Source of the DNA: Proteles cristata cristata
Lineage: Eukaryota; Chordata; Mammalia; Carnivora; Hyaenidae
DNA length: 64,000 nucleotides
Direction of reading: 5' to 3'
Assembly: GCA_017311185.1 (NCBI GenBank)
Contig: JAESUZ010001712.1
Coordinates: 1,736,001-1,800,000 of the forward strand
The notes under the pieces are model-generated. The model searched no databases. It was given only the letters and a program-made list of their open reading frames with translations, and was not told where the DNA came from. Below, piece by piece: positions 21,771 to 34,434 of the stretch. Each line of letters opens with the position of its first letter. The stretch's first letter is position 1. A program made the position numbers and the translations under genes.

Positions 21771-22329
21771 CAGGCAATAAGGGACCAAGAGAAATTTTTA
21801 ATCATGTAGACAACTCTTTTCTACATTCTTTTAAAGGATGAAAATCCTAACGACAGTATAGAGAGTGTTTGTTCTCTTAGAGGGGAATCTTGACAGATTA
21901 GACCAGGGTACTAGCAAAATAATTTAGGCCAGCTGGGCCAGAGCCTGGCAGGGGAAGTGTTTGCCCAAAGGTAAAAGGGACAAGAAGATCCAGAAAGTAT
22001 GTTATACTCTTGACATTTTAGAGAACGTAAGAGGTCAAAACCTGAGAAAATGAATTTTATCATCAAGTCCTGGCAGGATAAGGAGTAAAAGAGTGAGGAG
22101 ACAGAGGGGAAAAAGAACTCAAAGAGTCACCTAGCACATAAAAAGGAAGAGAGCAAGAATGAGCAGAGTACAAGCATACAATTAGTCTTACTGGCCATTG
22201 GCCACGTGAGGCATTGATGCATTGCTGATTTAAAAAGCCAGAGTCTGGTGTCAGGAAGGCATAGTAGGACCAGGGCAAAACTCCAGGAGAAATGAAGGTG
22301 TGAACCACACCTGTGGAAGTGAGGATGGA
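21771..22329. other. Unique sequence, no gene seen
   Basis: Unassigned. The purine-rich parts show no splice-bounded frame. Confidence 0.4.
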
Positions 22330-22720
22330 AGGGAGGGGAGAATATTTATTGACTTCCTACATTGTGCAAGGCACTCAGCTTATCAAAGATACAAAGTAAT
22401 GCTAGAAGCTTACAGTGTAGGTAGCTGGTAACAGGTGAAAAGTGAGATTTATCTATTCAACACAATAGAAGAGATGACACAAAGCAGTACATGACTGATG
22501 CATTGTTTAGATGATTTTCTAGGCAATAACTGCTATGTGAATTCAGAAGAGGGAGCAAGCCCTCTAGACAAGGGCAGTCAGGGAAGGCCTCGTGGAGGAG
22601 GTAAAAACTGAGCCAGCGTCTTGAAAATTGGACAGAAATTTGAATGAGAAAAAAATGCGTAAGGAGAAAACTCTTGGAATGTCTGTAAAAGAAATAGAAC
22701 AGGGGAAAGAAGCACAAGCA
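22330..22720 (-). mobile_element. L2 LINE fragment
   Basis: Plus strand opens with 'atttattgacttcctacatt' and 'tgcaaggcactcag', then later 'tcagggaaggcctcgtggag'. These are two antisense L2 landmarks in the right order and spacing. Confidence 0.75.
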
Positions 22721-22849
22721 CTGTAGAGAGGGTATGGGAGCCTAGCTGAGCTGGCCACTGCCTGATAAGCTAAACTGGGGATAGAAAATTTGCCTTAAAG
22801 GGAAATGCAAATGTTCACATTCTGTCTATTTGCCTAATGGCTTCCTGTC

Positions 22850-23005
22850 TGCTCCTTAGAATTACTTAGGATGCCTCTCAAAAATATCAATGCCCAAACT
22901 GCACCCACACCAAATAAGTCAGAAAATTGGGGAGTGGGGCCTAGAAATAGGGTTTCTTTTAAAAGCTTTGCAAGTGATTCTAACATACAGTCAGAGGTGA
23001 GAATA
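22850..23005. mobile_element. MER5-like hAT fragment
   Basis: 'ggggagtggggcctagaaat', 'ttttaaaagctttgcaagtg' and 'attctaacatacagtcagag' match the right half of a MER5-type element. Confidence 0.6.
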
Positions 23006-23645
23006 GGGGAATGACATTATGATATTTTACTAATGCTAAATCAAGACTGTGCATGGGATGCACTGAGTAGAGAGAAGGCTGCCTATACATATTTATATAT
23101 TTATTTCCTTTCTGCAAGAAGACAGGAAGCAGTTCTTTGCCTGACTTCACTTCCCATTTACAGTAGTATGATATAGAAAGCAAGTTAAGTCATGCTTCTA
23201 AATAAGAATAAAACCCAAACAGAAATTTATGTTTGCAATCCACTCTCCATCACAATTTGTGCATATAAAAATAATTTCCAACAATTACAGTCTGCAGTTA
23301 ACCATTACACATAACCATTTATATTTTATCAGTCAAGGGCCAGGAAAATGCCTGAGAACATTCTGTTTCAAAAGGGAAATGTTTTTAACCTACTTCATGA
23401 AAGTCAACATATTCCAGACCTTCCCTACCCATCTTTGCTGGTCTCTGATATCTGTAGGCACAATTCTATATCAACCATTAAAATGCATTTTCTTTCTTTA
23501 ATAAGCAAATAAGCTTATTAAAATGCCAGTTGAACATTGTACAGCATGAACATTTTTCCCATAATATTAAATTTTAGGAACTTTAAGAAAGATTTAGCAC
23601 AAATATATTTCTATTAGAGTCAGCTGGAAAATGGCTGGGTAACAT
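23006..23645. other. Unique AT-rich sequence
   Basis: No gene or repeat recognised. Confidence 0.4.
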
Positions 23646-24018
23646 GATTATTTTTTTCCAGCTTTATTGATATATAATTGACATATAAGATTATCTAAGT
23701 TGAAGACGTACTACATGATGATTTAATATGCATATATATTGTGAAATGATTACCATAATAAGGCTCATTAACACATCCTTCACCTCATATGGTTACCTTT
23801 TTTTTTCTTTCCTTGTGGTGAAAACAGCTGAGATCTATTCTCTCAGCAACTTTCAAGACCATACCTCAGTATTGTTAGCTATTGTCACCATGCAGTATAT
23901 TATATCCCCAGAACTTATTCATCTTACAACTGGGAGTTTGTACCCTTTGACCAATATCTTCCCATTTCCCTCCAACCTCTAGCCCTTTGCAACTTCAAAT
24001 CTACTTATTGTTTCTATG
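23646..24018 (-). mobile_element. Old L1 3' end, antisense
   Basis: Reads 'ccagctttattgatatataa', 'ttgacatataagattatc', 'ttgtgaaatgattaccataa' and 'accatgcagtatattatatc', the reverse of an L1MA/L1MB 3' UTR. Confidence 0.8.
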
Positions 24019-24030
24019 TAACATGACTAT

Positions 24031-24110
24031 TTTATTTATATTTATTTATTTATTTATTTATTTGTGTTTACTTTTGAGGGAAAGAGACAGCATGAGGGGA
24101 GGAGGGGCAG

Positions 24111-24154
<44 letters not shown>

Positions 24155-24282
24155 TCAGAAGCAGGCTCCAGGATCCAAGCTTTCAGCAAAGAGTTGGATG
24201 CAAGGCTTGAACCCACAGATCATGAGATCATGATCTGAGCCGAAGTCAGACGTTCAACCAACTGAGCCACTCAGGCACCCCT
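24031..24282 (-). mobile_element. SINEC, older copy with expanded CA run
   Basis: Antisense SINE ending 'gccactcaggcacccc'. Exact 12-bp TSD 'taacatgactat' at 24019-24030 and 24283-24294. Its purine tract has been replaced in part by a CA microsatellite. Confidence 0.95.
24115..24151 (+). repeat. (AC)n microsatellite
   Basis: About 18 uninterrupted AC units inside the SINE at 24031-24282. Likely length-variable. Confidence 0.97.
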
Positions 24283-24384
24283 TAACATGACTATATTAAA
24301 TGAAAGAGTCAGGAGAATTTTGTCCCGAAAAAAAAGAAAGAAAAATATATTTCCTTAAGTAATGTATTAAAAATTTTTTGTTTT

Positions 24385-24593
24385 GGGGCACCTGGGTGGT
24401 TCAGTAAGCTAAGCATCCAAATTTGGCTCAGGTCATGATCTCATGGTTCATGGGTTTGAGCCCCGTGTCGCGCTCTGTGCTGACAGCTAGCTCAGACCCT
24501 GGAGCCTGCTTCAGATTCTGTATCTCCCTCTCTCTCTGCCACTCCCCTGCTCACGCTGTCTCTCTCTCTCAGGAATAAATAAAACATTAAAAA
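24385..24593 (+). mobile_element. SINEC
   Basis: Head 'ggggcacctgggtggttcag', full core, CT tract and 'aggaataaataaaacatt' tail. The flanks 'attttttgtttt' / 'aaatttgttttt' form an imperfect TSD. Confidence 0.94.
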
Positions 24594-25437
24594 AAATTTG
24601 TTTTTAATTTTTTGTCTTTAGACTCAAAACAAAAAGAACGTGCCTAAGAGGTCATTCTGTGCTGCTGTGCCAGATTCAGATTACCCTTGTATGAATTCCA
24701 CTCCGGCCAGCATCCTCAGCTGAGGCAGCAGCCTGAGGCATGATCTATGTCAGACAACCCCCTTCACAGAGCCATATAACCTGAGGCAGCCAGGCCTACA
24801 ATGTGACCTGATATAAACACTCTAGCCAAACAGGGATGACAGTGATTACCTACACCCATTCTCTTTCAAGAATTTGAACTAGAACACAAAGACAAAATCA
24901 ATCATGTGTTGGGAGCAGAAGTTAAAAAGTCGGGTAGTAGAAAGACACCCCGAAAAGCCCTAAGAAGGGCAGTTATTAGTAAAGTGAAGCCATTAGGCAG
25001 AGAAGAGACATATAAAGTAGAGAATGAAGTAATTGGTAACAAAGGAACAATAGAAGTAGAGACAGAGTAGAATGAGTCACTGCATAAAGATAGGGATCAA
25101 TGAGATCCTGCTGTCAGGGGGACAATGAGATAACCCATTCCTCCAGTTGCACTGAATCACACCAATTCCCAGGTGTGTTCAACATCTGTGAGGTCCCAGC
25201 TGTTCCCAGAGTCCTTTAAGATTCCCATCTGCATCATTTAAGATATTCCAACTAAATTGTTGTACCTTTCATTCCTGTATAAACCAGTAAGTAGATTCCC
25301 AGAATTGTGGGCCAACTGAAAGAAGCTGGATCAATTGTATTTTGCATAGAGAACTTTATCCTTCAAGGTTTATTATAAATTTTTCTAGAAATAATGTCCC
25401 GGGGGGAAAAAAAACATTCTCCACATCTTAAAAAAAA
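24594..25437. other. Unassigned sequence, possibly an old LTR
   Basis: The region has the look of a degraded LTR, but no edge or family could be confirmed. No gene seen. Confidence 0.35.
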
Positions 25438-25448
25438 AAAAAGAGTCA

Positions 25449-25573
25449 TAGAGGTGACTGAGTAGCTTGGTCAGTTGAGCATCTGACTCTTGATTTCAGC
25501 TCAGGTCATGATCCCAGGGTTGTGTGACTGAGCCCCACATCAGGCTCTGCACTGAATGTGGAGCCTGTTTGGG

Positions 25574-25609
<36 letters not shown>

Positions 25610-25672
25610 TCTGCCCCTCTCCCCAACTCATTCTCTCTCTCTCCCTCTCTCTCTCTAAAATTAAAAAAAAAA
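25449..25672 (+). mobile_element. SINEC, older copy
   Basis: Diverged head 'gtgactgagtagcttggtc' and two long CT tracts (25578-25605, 25632-25657). Imperfect TSD 'aaagagtcata' / 'aaagattcata'. Confidence 0.9.
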
Positions 25673-25979
25673 TTTAAAGATTCATAAATTAAAATTTCAA
25701 TATCTTTATAACACATGTTTTGAGGGGGGAAAAATCTTCTTTCTCTTATCTCTTACGAGTGAAGCCAATCTGGCTCATATTTATGAGAAAGCCTTAGAGG
25801 TAGTATGGATGGAAAACCTAAAGACTAGTTACTACGCTCAAGTGATAGGCAATCTAAGATGTCCATGTATAACTCCTAAGACATTCATTCACCAGTGTCT
25901 TCTAGAAGAATTATTGTTGGGAGAGTCTTGTTACGTAGCTTTTATCAATTATGCTTTTATAAAAATATTTTATGACATG

Positions 25980-26185
25980 GGAAAAAAATGAAAAACATGG
26001 TTACAGACTGTGTATATGACATGGCCACAACATGAATCACATGTTCACGCCAAGAGGATATATCAACAACATGTAAGCATGGAGAAATCATGGGTGGATT
26101 TTATTTTCTAATTCATGTATGTTTTTAATTTACCAAATGTTCTACAATAAAGCAGATAGAGCTTTATAACCAAAAAAAGAAGTGC
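25980..26185 (+). mobile_element. Old LINE-type 3' end
   Basis: 'gggtggattttattttctaa', 'aatttaccaaatgttctac' and 'aataaagcag', followed by an A-rich end, fit an old L1 3' terminus. Confidence 0.5.
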
Positions 26186-27244
26186 ACATTATTTTTTAAG
26201 ATGACTAGGCAGCACACTGCACACTGCTTATTGTTAATTCACCCCAAGTGAACCTCAGTTAAACATTCTTCCTTTTACTTGTAGCCAATGCATTATTCAA
26301 AATTCTTTAAAGTGCTGTCATAAATTCCACAGAGAAGATCTTGTTACTGTTGACAAGCAAAAGACCTCACTAGTATTTAGTATAAAAAGCACAAACTTGT
26401 ATGTAGATTTTTCTCTTCCAAAGGGAGATCCAGAGAACAGAAAACACAGGAAAAAAAATCTATAGATGACTGTGATAAACAGTGACACTCTGTCTTTGCT
26501 CACACCCCCACCCCAGGGGAAGAGGAACTGTGTTTTGTCATTTCTGACTCTCCCACAATCGTGAGATTGCTGGGCCCATAGAGGAACTTCAGAAACACAG
26601 GTAAAAGGAGAACATGAAGAATTAGCAGTTTTTCTCCACAGCCTAGGTTTGGTTTATTAACATTTTCAGTTTCCACAGGCCAAATGGAAACATAAGTTCC
26701 TCCCTTTCTGACCATTCACTGCAGTTATTGGATGCAAAGTACTTCAGTCATATTCAGTGTAACATTTCACTGTGTATCACCTTAAATCTTCCCAAAATTG
26801 TTTCCCATGTGTTAACATCTCACCCAGAGAGAAAAGATGGCTATTGGGCCACATACTCCCTTAGCTTTCTTGCCAAGTGGTACCCCTGAAGCAATTCAAC
26901 AAGCTCAAGTACTAGTTGAAAGGTAAATGAGCCTGGGAACTTGAAGCCCAGCTGCTAGGAGAGGAACAAAAAGGAATGGCAGGAAGACACACATCCCCAA
27001 AGAGTTCTGCCAGCCCATTCACGTGGTCTGTAACTCCTAGGTTCAGAGAGTCCAATGTATGAGTAATACTTCCATTTTTCAATTTTGTTCTCATCTTACT
27101 TAGTCATCATCACCACACCCTGATATTTATGCCAAAGAGAAAAAAATGCCAGTGAGCAAATTCAACAGCATCACTGATGTTCAGTAAGGACAAGTCCAGC
27201 ACCTGTGTCCTCTACCACTATGTTCAAGTGACCCACTCCACCAT
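26186..27244. other. Unique sequence, no gene seen
   Basis: Unassigned. Frames of 60-71 codons on the minus strand have no supporting features. Confidence 0.4.
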
Positions 27245-27260
27245 CAATATGGTCTTTCTT

Positions 27261-27471
27261 TTTTATTTTTCAATGTTTATTTTATTTTTGAGACAGAGAC
27301 AGAGCTTGAGCTGGGGAGGGGCAGAGAGAGAGGGAATCACAGACTCCAAAGCAAGCTCCAGGTTCTGAGCCAACAGCCCAGAGCCTGATGCCAGGCTCGA
27401 ACCTACAGACCATGAGATCATGACTTGAGCCTAAGTTGGCCTCCTAACTGACTGAGCCACCCAGGCGCCCC
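27261..27471 (-). mobile_element. SINEC with 16-bp TSD
   Basis: Antisense copy ending 'gagccacccaggcgcccc'. TSD 'caatatggtctttctt' at 27245-27260 and 27471-27486 (the first C is shared with the SINE end). Confidence 0.96.
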
Positions 27472-27664
27472 AATATGGTCTTTCTTGATACCTGTTGTGC
27501 TGGCAGAACCCAGGAAAGGAACACCGTGTCTGGACTTCTCTGCTTACCTGAGCCAAGTCCTCAGCACAGGCTTGGTATACACGTCCAGGCTCACTTATCC
27601 TGTATCATGTAAAGGGTGTGACCTCCCCCAAAACCTCTACTTCTATGGCTGAACCATGGTACTA

Positions 27665-27894
27665 GGGGCACCTGGGTGGCTCAGTCGGTTGAACGTCCGA
27701 CTTCGGCTCAGGTCATGATCTCACCATTTGAGAGTTCAAGGCCCGCGTCAGGCTCTGTGCTGACAGCTCAGAGCCCAGAGCCTGTCTTCGGATTCTATGT
27801 TTCCCTTTCTCTTTGACACCTCCCCCCACCCCACCCCCGCTCACGCTGTCTCTCTCTCAAAAATAAATAAACATTTAAAAAAAATTTTTTTTAA
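27665..27894 (+). mobile_element. SINEC with 15-bp TSD
   Basis: Near felid-type form ('cgtccgacttcggctcagg') with 'caaaaataaataaacattt' tail. Exact TSD 'tgaaccatggtacta' at 27650-27664 and 27895-27909. It carries a C-rich patch in place of part of the CT tract. Confidence 0.97.
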
Positions 27895-27909
27895 TGAACC
27901 ATGGTACTA

Positions 27910-28235
27910 ATCCCTACACTCTTAAGGATGTTTTTCAAATTTGAATTTCCCCGGGAAGAGAAGTCATTATCAGTCATCAGAAAATTAGCAAAGATTAATC
28001 ATGTCCCTATGAAAAAGCAAGGTTTTAGGAAAATAATGGGGAGGGCAGAGGGAAGGATGTAGGTAGCTGAGCCTGGGACAGTATCTAGGAGAGTCTCTCA
28101 CTCTGGAGACCATGGGCTCCTGACACTATTAGTTGCTGAAAACAGAGAGACTACTTGACCTGAAGCTAAAAAGGTCAAGAAGCAGCAGGCTATATTAACT
28201 TGGACCAGTCCTCCAGCTCTGCAATTATATTATAT
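27910..28235. other. Unique sequence
   Basis: Nothing recognised. Confidence 0.4.
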
Positions 28236-28274
28236 TTATGATATGATATGATATGATATGATATGATATGATAT
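28236..28274 (+). repeat. (ATATG)n pentanucleotide microsatellite
   Basis: About seven ATATG units, next to TTTTA units in the tail of the adjacent antisense SINE, so it probably grew from that tail. Confidence 0.93.
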
Positions 28275-28452
28275 TTTATTTTATTTTATTTTTATTTTAG
28301 AGAGAGAAAGATCACGAGTGGTGGAGAAGAGCAGAGGGACAGAGAGAGAATCTTAAACAGGCTCCATGTTCAGCACGGGGCTTGATTCTCACAACCCTGG
28401 AATTATGACCAGAGCCAACATCAAGCGTGGACACTGAACCACCCGGGCACCT
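28275..28452 (-). mobile_element. SINEC, older copy, antisense
   Basis: TTTTA-rich tail, GA tract, 'aaacaggctccatgttcagc', then 'ctgaaccacccgggcacc'. Many base changes. Confidence 0.88.
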
Positions 28453-28454
28453 CT

Positions 28455-29260
28455 ATTTTTTTAACTGAAGCATAGCAGTACATATAGAAAAATAGATAAA
28501 ACAAAAACATGATTGCATCAGCAAATTGTTACAGGTGAACCCTGCAACCACTACATCATGTCAAGACAAAGGATATTGGCAACAATCTAGAAGCTCCACT
28601 GGGACCTGTTTCCAATGACCACTCCCTTCCGCTTTTCCAAAGGCAACCTCGGTTTTGACTCCCATTGCTTTAATGTATCTATGCCTGCTACATTTTATAT
28701 AAGTGGGATAATACAGAATATATATTTTGAGTCTGACTTTTTTCTCTCCATGTTTGTGGAATCCATCCATATTTCTTGTTGTAATTTTATTCTTCTCAGT
28801 GCTGTATGGTATTCTAAAGTATGAACATGCAACAATGTATCTGACAATCTATAGCTGATGACATTTGCATTGTTTTCAGAACTGGGCAATTAATTACAAA
28901 TAATGCTTCTGGAAGCAGTCTTGTACATGACTCTCAAAATACACATATGTGCACTTTTGTGGTATACACACGAGTGGAATTATTGGGTGTAGGGCCTGCA
29001 TATGCTGTTCTTTGCATACTGTAAAGCAATTTTCCAAAGTAATGGTATCATTTACACACCCATCAGTGAAATATAAGAGTTCCAGTTGCTCCACATCCTT
29101 GTCAATATCTAGATTACCAGTCCTTTAAATTCTAGCCATCCTGGCGGGTATGTAGAGGTATCTCACCTTGGTTTTAATTTGCATTTCCCTGATGACTAAT
29201 GCAGACCTTTCCATGCTCTGCAATTTTAAAGTATTTCTGCATGTCTGTTTCATTGTAAAT
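28455..29260 (-). mobile_element. Old L1 fragment, antisense
   Basis: 'taagtgggataatacagaat', 'tgctgtatggtattctaaag', 'aagcaattttccaaagtaat', 'catccttgtcaatatctag' and 'gcatttccctgatgactaat' appear in the usual antisense order of the L1M 3' region. Confidence 0.85.
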
Positions 29261-29299
29261 CACTGCTCAGCCACATTTTGATTCAGAATCAACAATCTT

Positions 29300-29560
29300 G
29301 TTTTTTAATTGAAATATATTTGACATATAACATCATGTAAATTATGACGTACACCATGTTGACTTGATGTATTTACCTATTGTAATATGATGATCATTGT
29401 ATGTATACTAGTACTTCCATCATGTGCATACTTACCGTTTCTTGTTTGTGATTAGAATAATTACAATCTAGACTTCTAGCAAGTTTGATAATTATAATAC
29501 AATGTTGTTGTCTATATTCACTATACTATGCATCAGATTGCCAAGACCTACTTGTCTACT
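29300..29560 (-). mobile_element. Old L1 3' end, antisense (second copy)
   Basis: Starts 'aattgaaatatatttgacat', the antisense start of an L1 3' UTR. It restarts the order seen just to its left, so it is a separate insertion. Confidence 0.65.
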
Positions 29561-31149
29561 AGTTACAAGATTAGTGATCAATTATTAAGTACCTACTGTA
29601 AACCAAAGACTACATGTGTTAATTACCTACATGTACATGGCCTGAAGGTGGCAGTGAGAGATCCTGGACTAGGTGATTTCTGGTCAATCCTGCTCTTCAG
29701 CTCCAGTACATTATCACTAACATTATTGAGATAACACTTCTGGAAGAAGAATGTGCCAACAGAGGCTAGGACAGAGAGGTAGGAAAGAGGTTAAGTATAA
29801 AGAATGAAAACCAGCTGGCTTTCAAATTTTATAGCTTGAAAATAGTTGATGGTACTTTATCCAACTAAATAATTTAACCTATCAGCCATAAAATATTATG
29901 ATGATTAATACTGGTACAGATAATATCAGTTCTTATAAGGAAGAGAATAGTGAACTTTGACAGGTGTTTGGTCACTGTGAAGTAATAGTCTCTCAGAAAG
30001 ATCTTTCTCAGAATGACTCACAGACAGAACAGGTTCTCTGAAAAATATAGGTGAACCTCTGGTAACATGATGTTTCTTTGAGGGCCAAAGAAAGGTTTAT
30101 TTGACCTCAAATTCTACCTAGAAGAGGTTTGTTTTTCCATTGCTGGCAATGGGAGCCAATGAGAAGCTCTTCTGCTTTATAAAGTGGCTGCAAATTATCA
30201 TCCTTTGCATCTCAACTAAGAGGTGGTGTCTAGGTAATCCTCCCTCTGCTGCCTCTGTCACAGGTTAACTGGAGGCTATAGATAGCCTATCATGGGCTCT
30301 ACCTAAATGTGGAGAATCTCTAAATGGGGACCCAGTGGCCAGGAATGAGAATACGGGAGATTATTTGGGAAGGGTAACACATTAACACACTAAGTAACAA
30401 ATATGGACAGTCAAACACGGCTTTGTTTAGCAGTTCTCTGGTTGAAATCTCCCTGAGAGGGAAACCCTAAAGGACAGATGAGCTTTGACTGAGCAAAGGG
30501 CCAAGGACAGTTGAAATGCTGGGCCACGTTCAAGGAAGTCATACTCAAGGTGTGTGGGAGTGGGGAAAAGGCCTAGCCCTGGGCAAACTGGGAACTAGCT
30601 CTTGATGACAGCGAATATAGGAACCTTGGAAAGAGTGGGTATCTGGAGACTTAAGGCAAAGATCAACCATTTCTCAATTGCCCCCAAGGCCAACCCTAAA
30701 GTATTGAAACTTAAAGTGCCCTGCATTCCCTGGGAGGACAAAGCCACCACTGGACCTAAGAACAGATGCAGCATTTTGACCACATTAATAACCCATTCAG
30801 ATTGTCACACAAAACACCTGTGGTACATTTGGAAGGATCCAGTTGACCTCTCCTGGTGAGCCAATTTTTGCTAATCCATCCAGCTTGCCCAAAAAGGGGT
30901 AGCTGACATTAATAAAAGCACATTTTCATTTCTGTGCATTGTGCACCTGATTCAGAGGAATAGCCCAGTGTTTACGGCATATGTCTGCCTGGAGAGGAAA
31001 GCCTCATCTCTATTTTCCTACTTTAAAAGACACAAGAGATCTGAGAACTGAAATGTGAGGCAAAATTAAAATAATGAGTAGACACAGAGGGTCTGAAATA
31101 TGAGAGTGAGAGAGTGGAAAAAATGCTTTGCACAGCTAGAAATGAGGAC
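29561..31149. other. Unique sequence
   Basis: Overlapping frames at 30595-30859 on both strands have no splice context. No gene called. Confidence 0.4.
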
Positions 31150-31245
31150 TGGGCTGAAACCTTACATTGATCTCATAAGATGTCTTTGACTAAGCTTTGT
31201 GGATCTCAGTTTTCTCGTCCAAAAAATGAGGGGGTTGGACTCTGA
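31150..31245 (+). mobile_element. MIR fragment
   Basis: 'tttgactaagctttgtggat', 'ctcagttttctcgtcc' and 'aaaatgaggggg' match the MIR core and 3' part. Confidence 0.55.
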
Positions 31246-31359
31246 TCCAAAAGTAAAATTTCCTCTTTATTGACATATTGAGGTCTTGCTCAAAGTTTTT
31301 ACCCAGAGGTTACAAGTGTGGTAAAAGAGGCCTGGTTATTCTCCATTTCCTCCCCAGAG

Positions 31360-31484
31360 CCTTTTTCGACCCGGTGTCCAAATGGTCTCACTATTCACAC
31401 CACATCTCCTGGACTCTGGGCTCTCTGGTTCTATTTCTGTCTGGGTTTGGCCAGTGGAAGATACCTGCAGGAAAACAGAAGCCT

Positions 31485-31519
<35 letters not shown>

Positions 31520-31800
31520 GGAGTTTTTCCTCTGCCTCTTTTTTGTTTTGGTGTCCTGTATTTACCAGTCCAGCTTCTGTGGGATGATCCCTCCTCCAAT
31601 GGTAACACCTTTGTTTTCCTTGCACCCTCAAGCCAACTAACGGTAATATCTTCCCACTGTTGCTAATTCCTGGGTGCCTCAGCATCTTTGCTGGCTCCTT
31701 TAACCATGCCCTCATCCCTGTAAATAGTCCCTTTACTAAAACCTCTTCCAATGAACAATTTTGAATAGCGAATTCAATTTCCTACCAGGATTCTGCATCA
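31360..31800 (+). mobile_element. Ancient interspersed repeat, family uncertain
   Basis: 'gccagtggaagatacctgc', 'taatatcttcccactgttgc', 'taaatagtccctttactaaa' and 'tttcctaccaggattctg' form an order I recognise from an old mammalian repeat, but I cannot name the family safely. It explains the overlapping 89-120-codon frames here. Confidence 0.5.
31489..31523 (+). repeat. (GA)n tract
   Basis: About 16 GA units with one interruption. It accounts for the E-R repeat in the local frame. Confidence 0.95.
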
Positions 31801-34434
31801 TGCAAAAACTTTCTCTTTGAAAAGGAAGCTATGAATTACGGTACTCCACAAGTCCCCCTCTCCCAGGCTTGATGCTATTACTTTTTTTCTCATTTCCAGA
31901 AATCTGATAGATGTATTTACCTGGAAGAAGGAAAGGTACGCAGAGTTAATAGGTTTCCTTTTTTTTCCATCTTCATACTGACACTATTGTTTCCCAACTG
32001 GGCTTCGTTACTGCAGCAACTCACAACAATATGCAGCTATAAACTTCACAGCAGAAATCCAGGTTTCGAAATGGTTATTTAGCTAACATGAATGCCAAAT
32101 TAAATCGTCCAAGTTCCAAAGACCATTTCTTCCCTCTCCACACCTCCTCCGACAAGAATTATCGGACTTGACTTTGAAACATGTCAAGATAAAGCAGGCA
32201 GTTTCCAAGTTTTCCCTTTCGTTCTGCATCCAGGATAAACACAATTCATGACTTTAATTTTTATACACTTTGGTTTCAATCGGGAGTTGGCAGTTTTTCA
32301 GAAGAACCATGCCAAGTTTCACTTATTTACTGAAATATACATTTTTCCCTTCCTGGTTGTGACATTCCTCCCTATGTCTTCTTCCCTCTTCCCCTTGCCA
32401 TTGTGGATCAAGGCCACTATATCATCCAGGAAGGAAAGAATCTGAGAAGGGAAATGTCTATTATATATGTTTCAAATTTAACTAGACATGTCTATGAGTT
32501 CTGGAAACTAGACGTGTTGAGGATGTAGAAGATTGGCAGGGAGGTGGAAAGTTTGCAATTGTGGGGCTTTTCAACACTAGAGAGCTTTGACATGGAGGGA
32601 GGAATGAAAAAAACTTTTAAAACCAAAAATAATTTGGACCAGACTTTCCTGAATTGTGTGTCATGGAACCCTAATACTGTCTGTCCTTTGGGGGTAGAGG
32701 TGGGAGGGGGTTATGGTCAAATAAGTATGCAAAAAATGTGGCACCTCCTTGGAAAGCCCCAAAACATATTAAAGACACAGAGAATGCCTGTAGTCAAGAA
32801 TTGTGTTTCATGATTGAATCCCCATATTTCTCCTCAAAATTTTTAGTCATGCAGACTTCTAAAATAATACCTATTTATAATTCCCTTGTGGAAATATCAA
32901 GGCACAAACTTTGAGAAACACAGTGTATCACAGTGGAAGTAGAAACTCAGTGAATAAAAAGGAGAGACTATGACTTCTGTCTTCTCCATCTCCTACCTCC
33001 TGAGCAGTGGCTCTTGCCCTGGGATCCAAAATCAGACTTCTGCTCTTTTCCATCCTGATGAACATTCTAGCTGAAAATGGTCTGTAGTACCAGAGTGGCA
33101 AATGTTAGGTGTTCTGCAAATGTTTGTTGAATGAATTAATGATTGAATGAAATGAGAAAATCCCTGTAAAGCACTTAGCACAATGTTTGACACAGAGCAA
33201 CAAATACTATGATCACAATCTTTGGTTTAGAGGAAACAGAAAAACTCAAAACTTGTTATTGACCACTTTTGAAATAACTTTAAGACTTAGGCTCTGTTCC
33301 CAGCTAATATACATTTTCTGAAAGAGAACCAGCTGATTATGTTGCAATAAAATAACCTTACACACGGAGAAGACTTACATGGAAATGTATCAAAATCACA
33401 GACAAAAACGTTTGCTTACAGTAAATGGCTTACAATAAATGGTATGTTTCTACAAGGAAGAAATGAGCTGGATAAAAAACAAAAAATTCCATTCCATGAT
33501 CCTTAAAGGAAGAGCTAAAATGTTACTTAAGAGTTTTGCTTTTTGTTTTATAATACTGTTATCATAGTTGTGGTTACTTACAGTAAAAATATAAAACATG
33601 AAGAGGTAAAGAAACTTATTTCACTTCTGCTCCTTTCTGGACTTATAAAACAGAATAGGGACTGTAACAAACTACAATTATTAAGGTTATGTGGACCAAC
33701 TTCCTCAGAAGGAATTTATCTTCTCTAAGAATTTCAAATGTTCCCTAATTTAGTAATGTACTAGACTATGCTTCTCACTGACAACTACTAATTAATCACA
33801 TCAAATCTTTTGAAAGAAAATTGGTTTTCCTGTCCATAGTATATCATGAAAGAATTAATAGGGCTGTGCTTTTATTAAGCACTTTCTGTGATTTTAAAGC
33901 ACAGAAATAGATTTTACTTATGTGTTTGTGATCTCATTAATGAATGTTAAAGTGGTTAGTTGTTTTGGAAAAGGAAATGCTGGCATAAAATAAAAATGTT
34001 ACTTCAAATACATTTACTTTCATTTTATTGAGTTTTAGGAATGTGTCTGACATTGAGCAGTTAAGTGTGACCAAAGTAACAGATGCTCTCATCTGGTATA
34101 GTTTAAACAAGTAAAATTTGTACAGCCTCACATACCAGGAGGTACAGAGGAAGATAAAGCCCCTGGTTTGGCTGATTCAGCGACTCCATGTTATCTAAAG
34201 CTCAGGCTCTATCCCTCTCTCTGCTCTGCCATCTACAGCACTGCCTTTTTACTGAGGCTGGTTCTGTCCTCATGGTAATAAGATGGCTACCAGCAGCCAA
34301 TAATTGTTCATTATTCATTTTCAAAGGAAAAAAGTAAACCCCAACCAAGGTATGAATCCTTGCCTTTAGTCAGATTGGACCAACTCACTTTACTTGCCCA
34401 TCCCCAAAACAGAGGAATGACATTGATTGTCTTC
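31801..34434. other. Unique sequence with a small L2/MIR piece
   Basis: At 33085-33215 'gcaaatgtttgttgaatgaa' followed by 'aaagcacttagcacaatg' suggests L2/MIR ends. The rest is unassigned and no exon was found. Confidence 0.4.

Noticed and set aside
24594..25437. Possible old LTR
   Set aside because: No terminal motif, poly(A) signal or flanking duplication could be found, so it is left unassigned.
28236..28274. Short regular repeats that might suggest a CRISPR-like array
   Set aside because: Units are 5 bp with no spacers, in a vertebrate genome. It is a microsatellite in a SINE tail.
31278..31751. Overlapping frames of 89-120 codons with E-R repeats
   Set aside because: The repeats come from a (GA)n microsatellite inside an old interspersed repeat.
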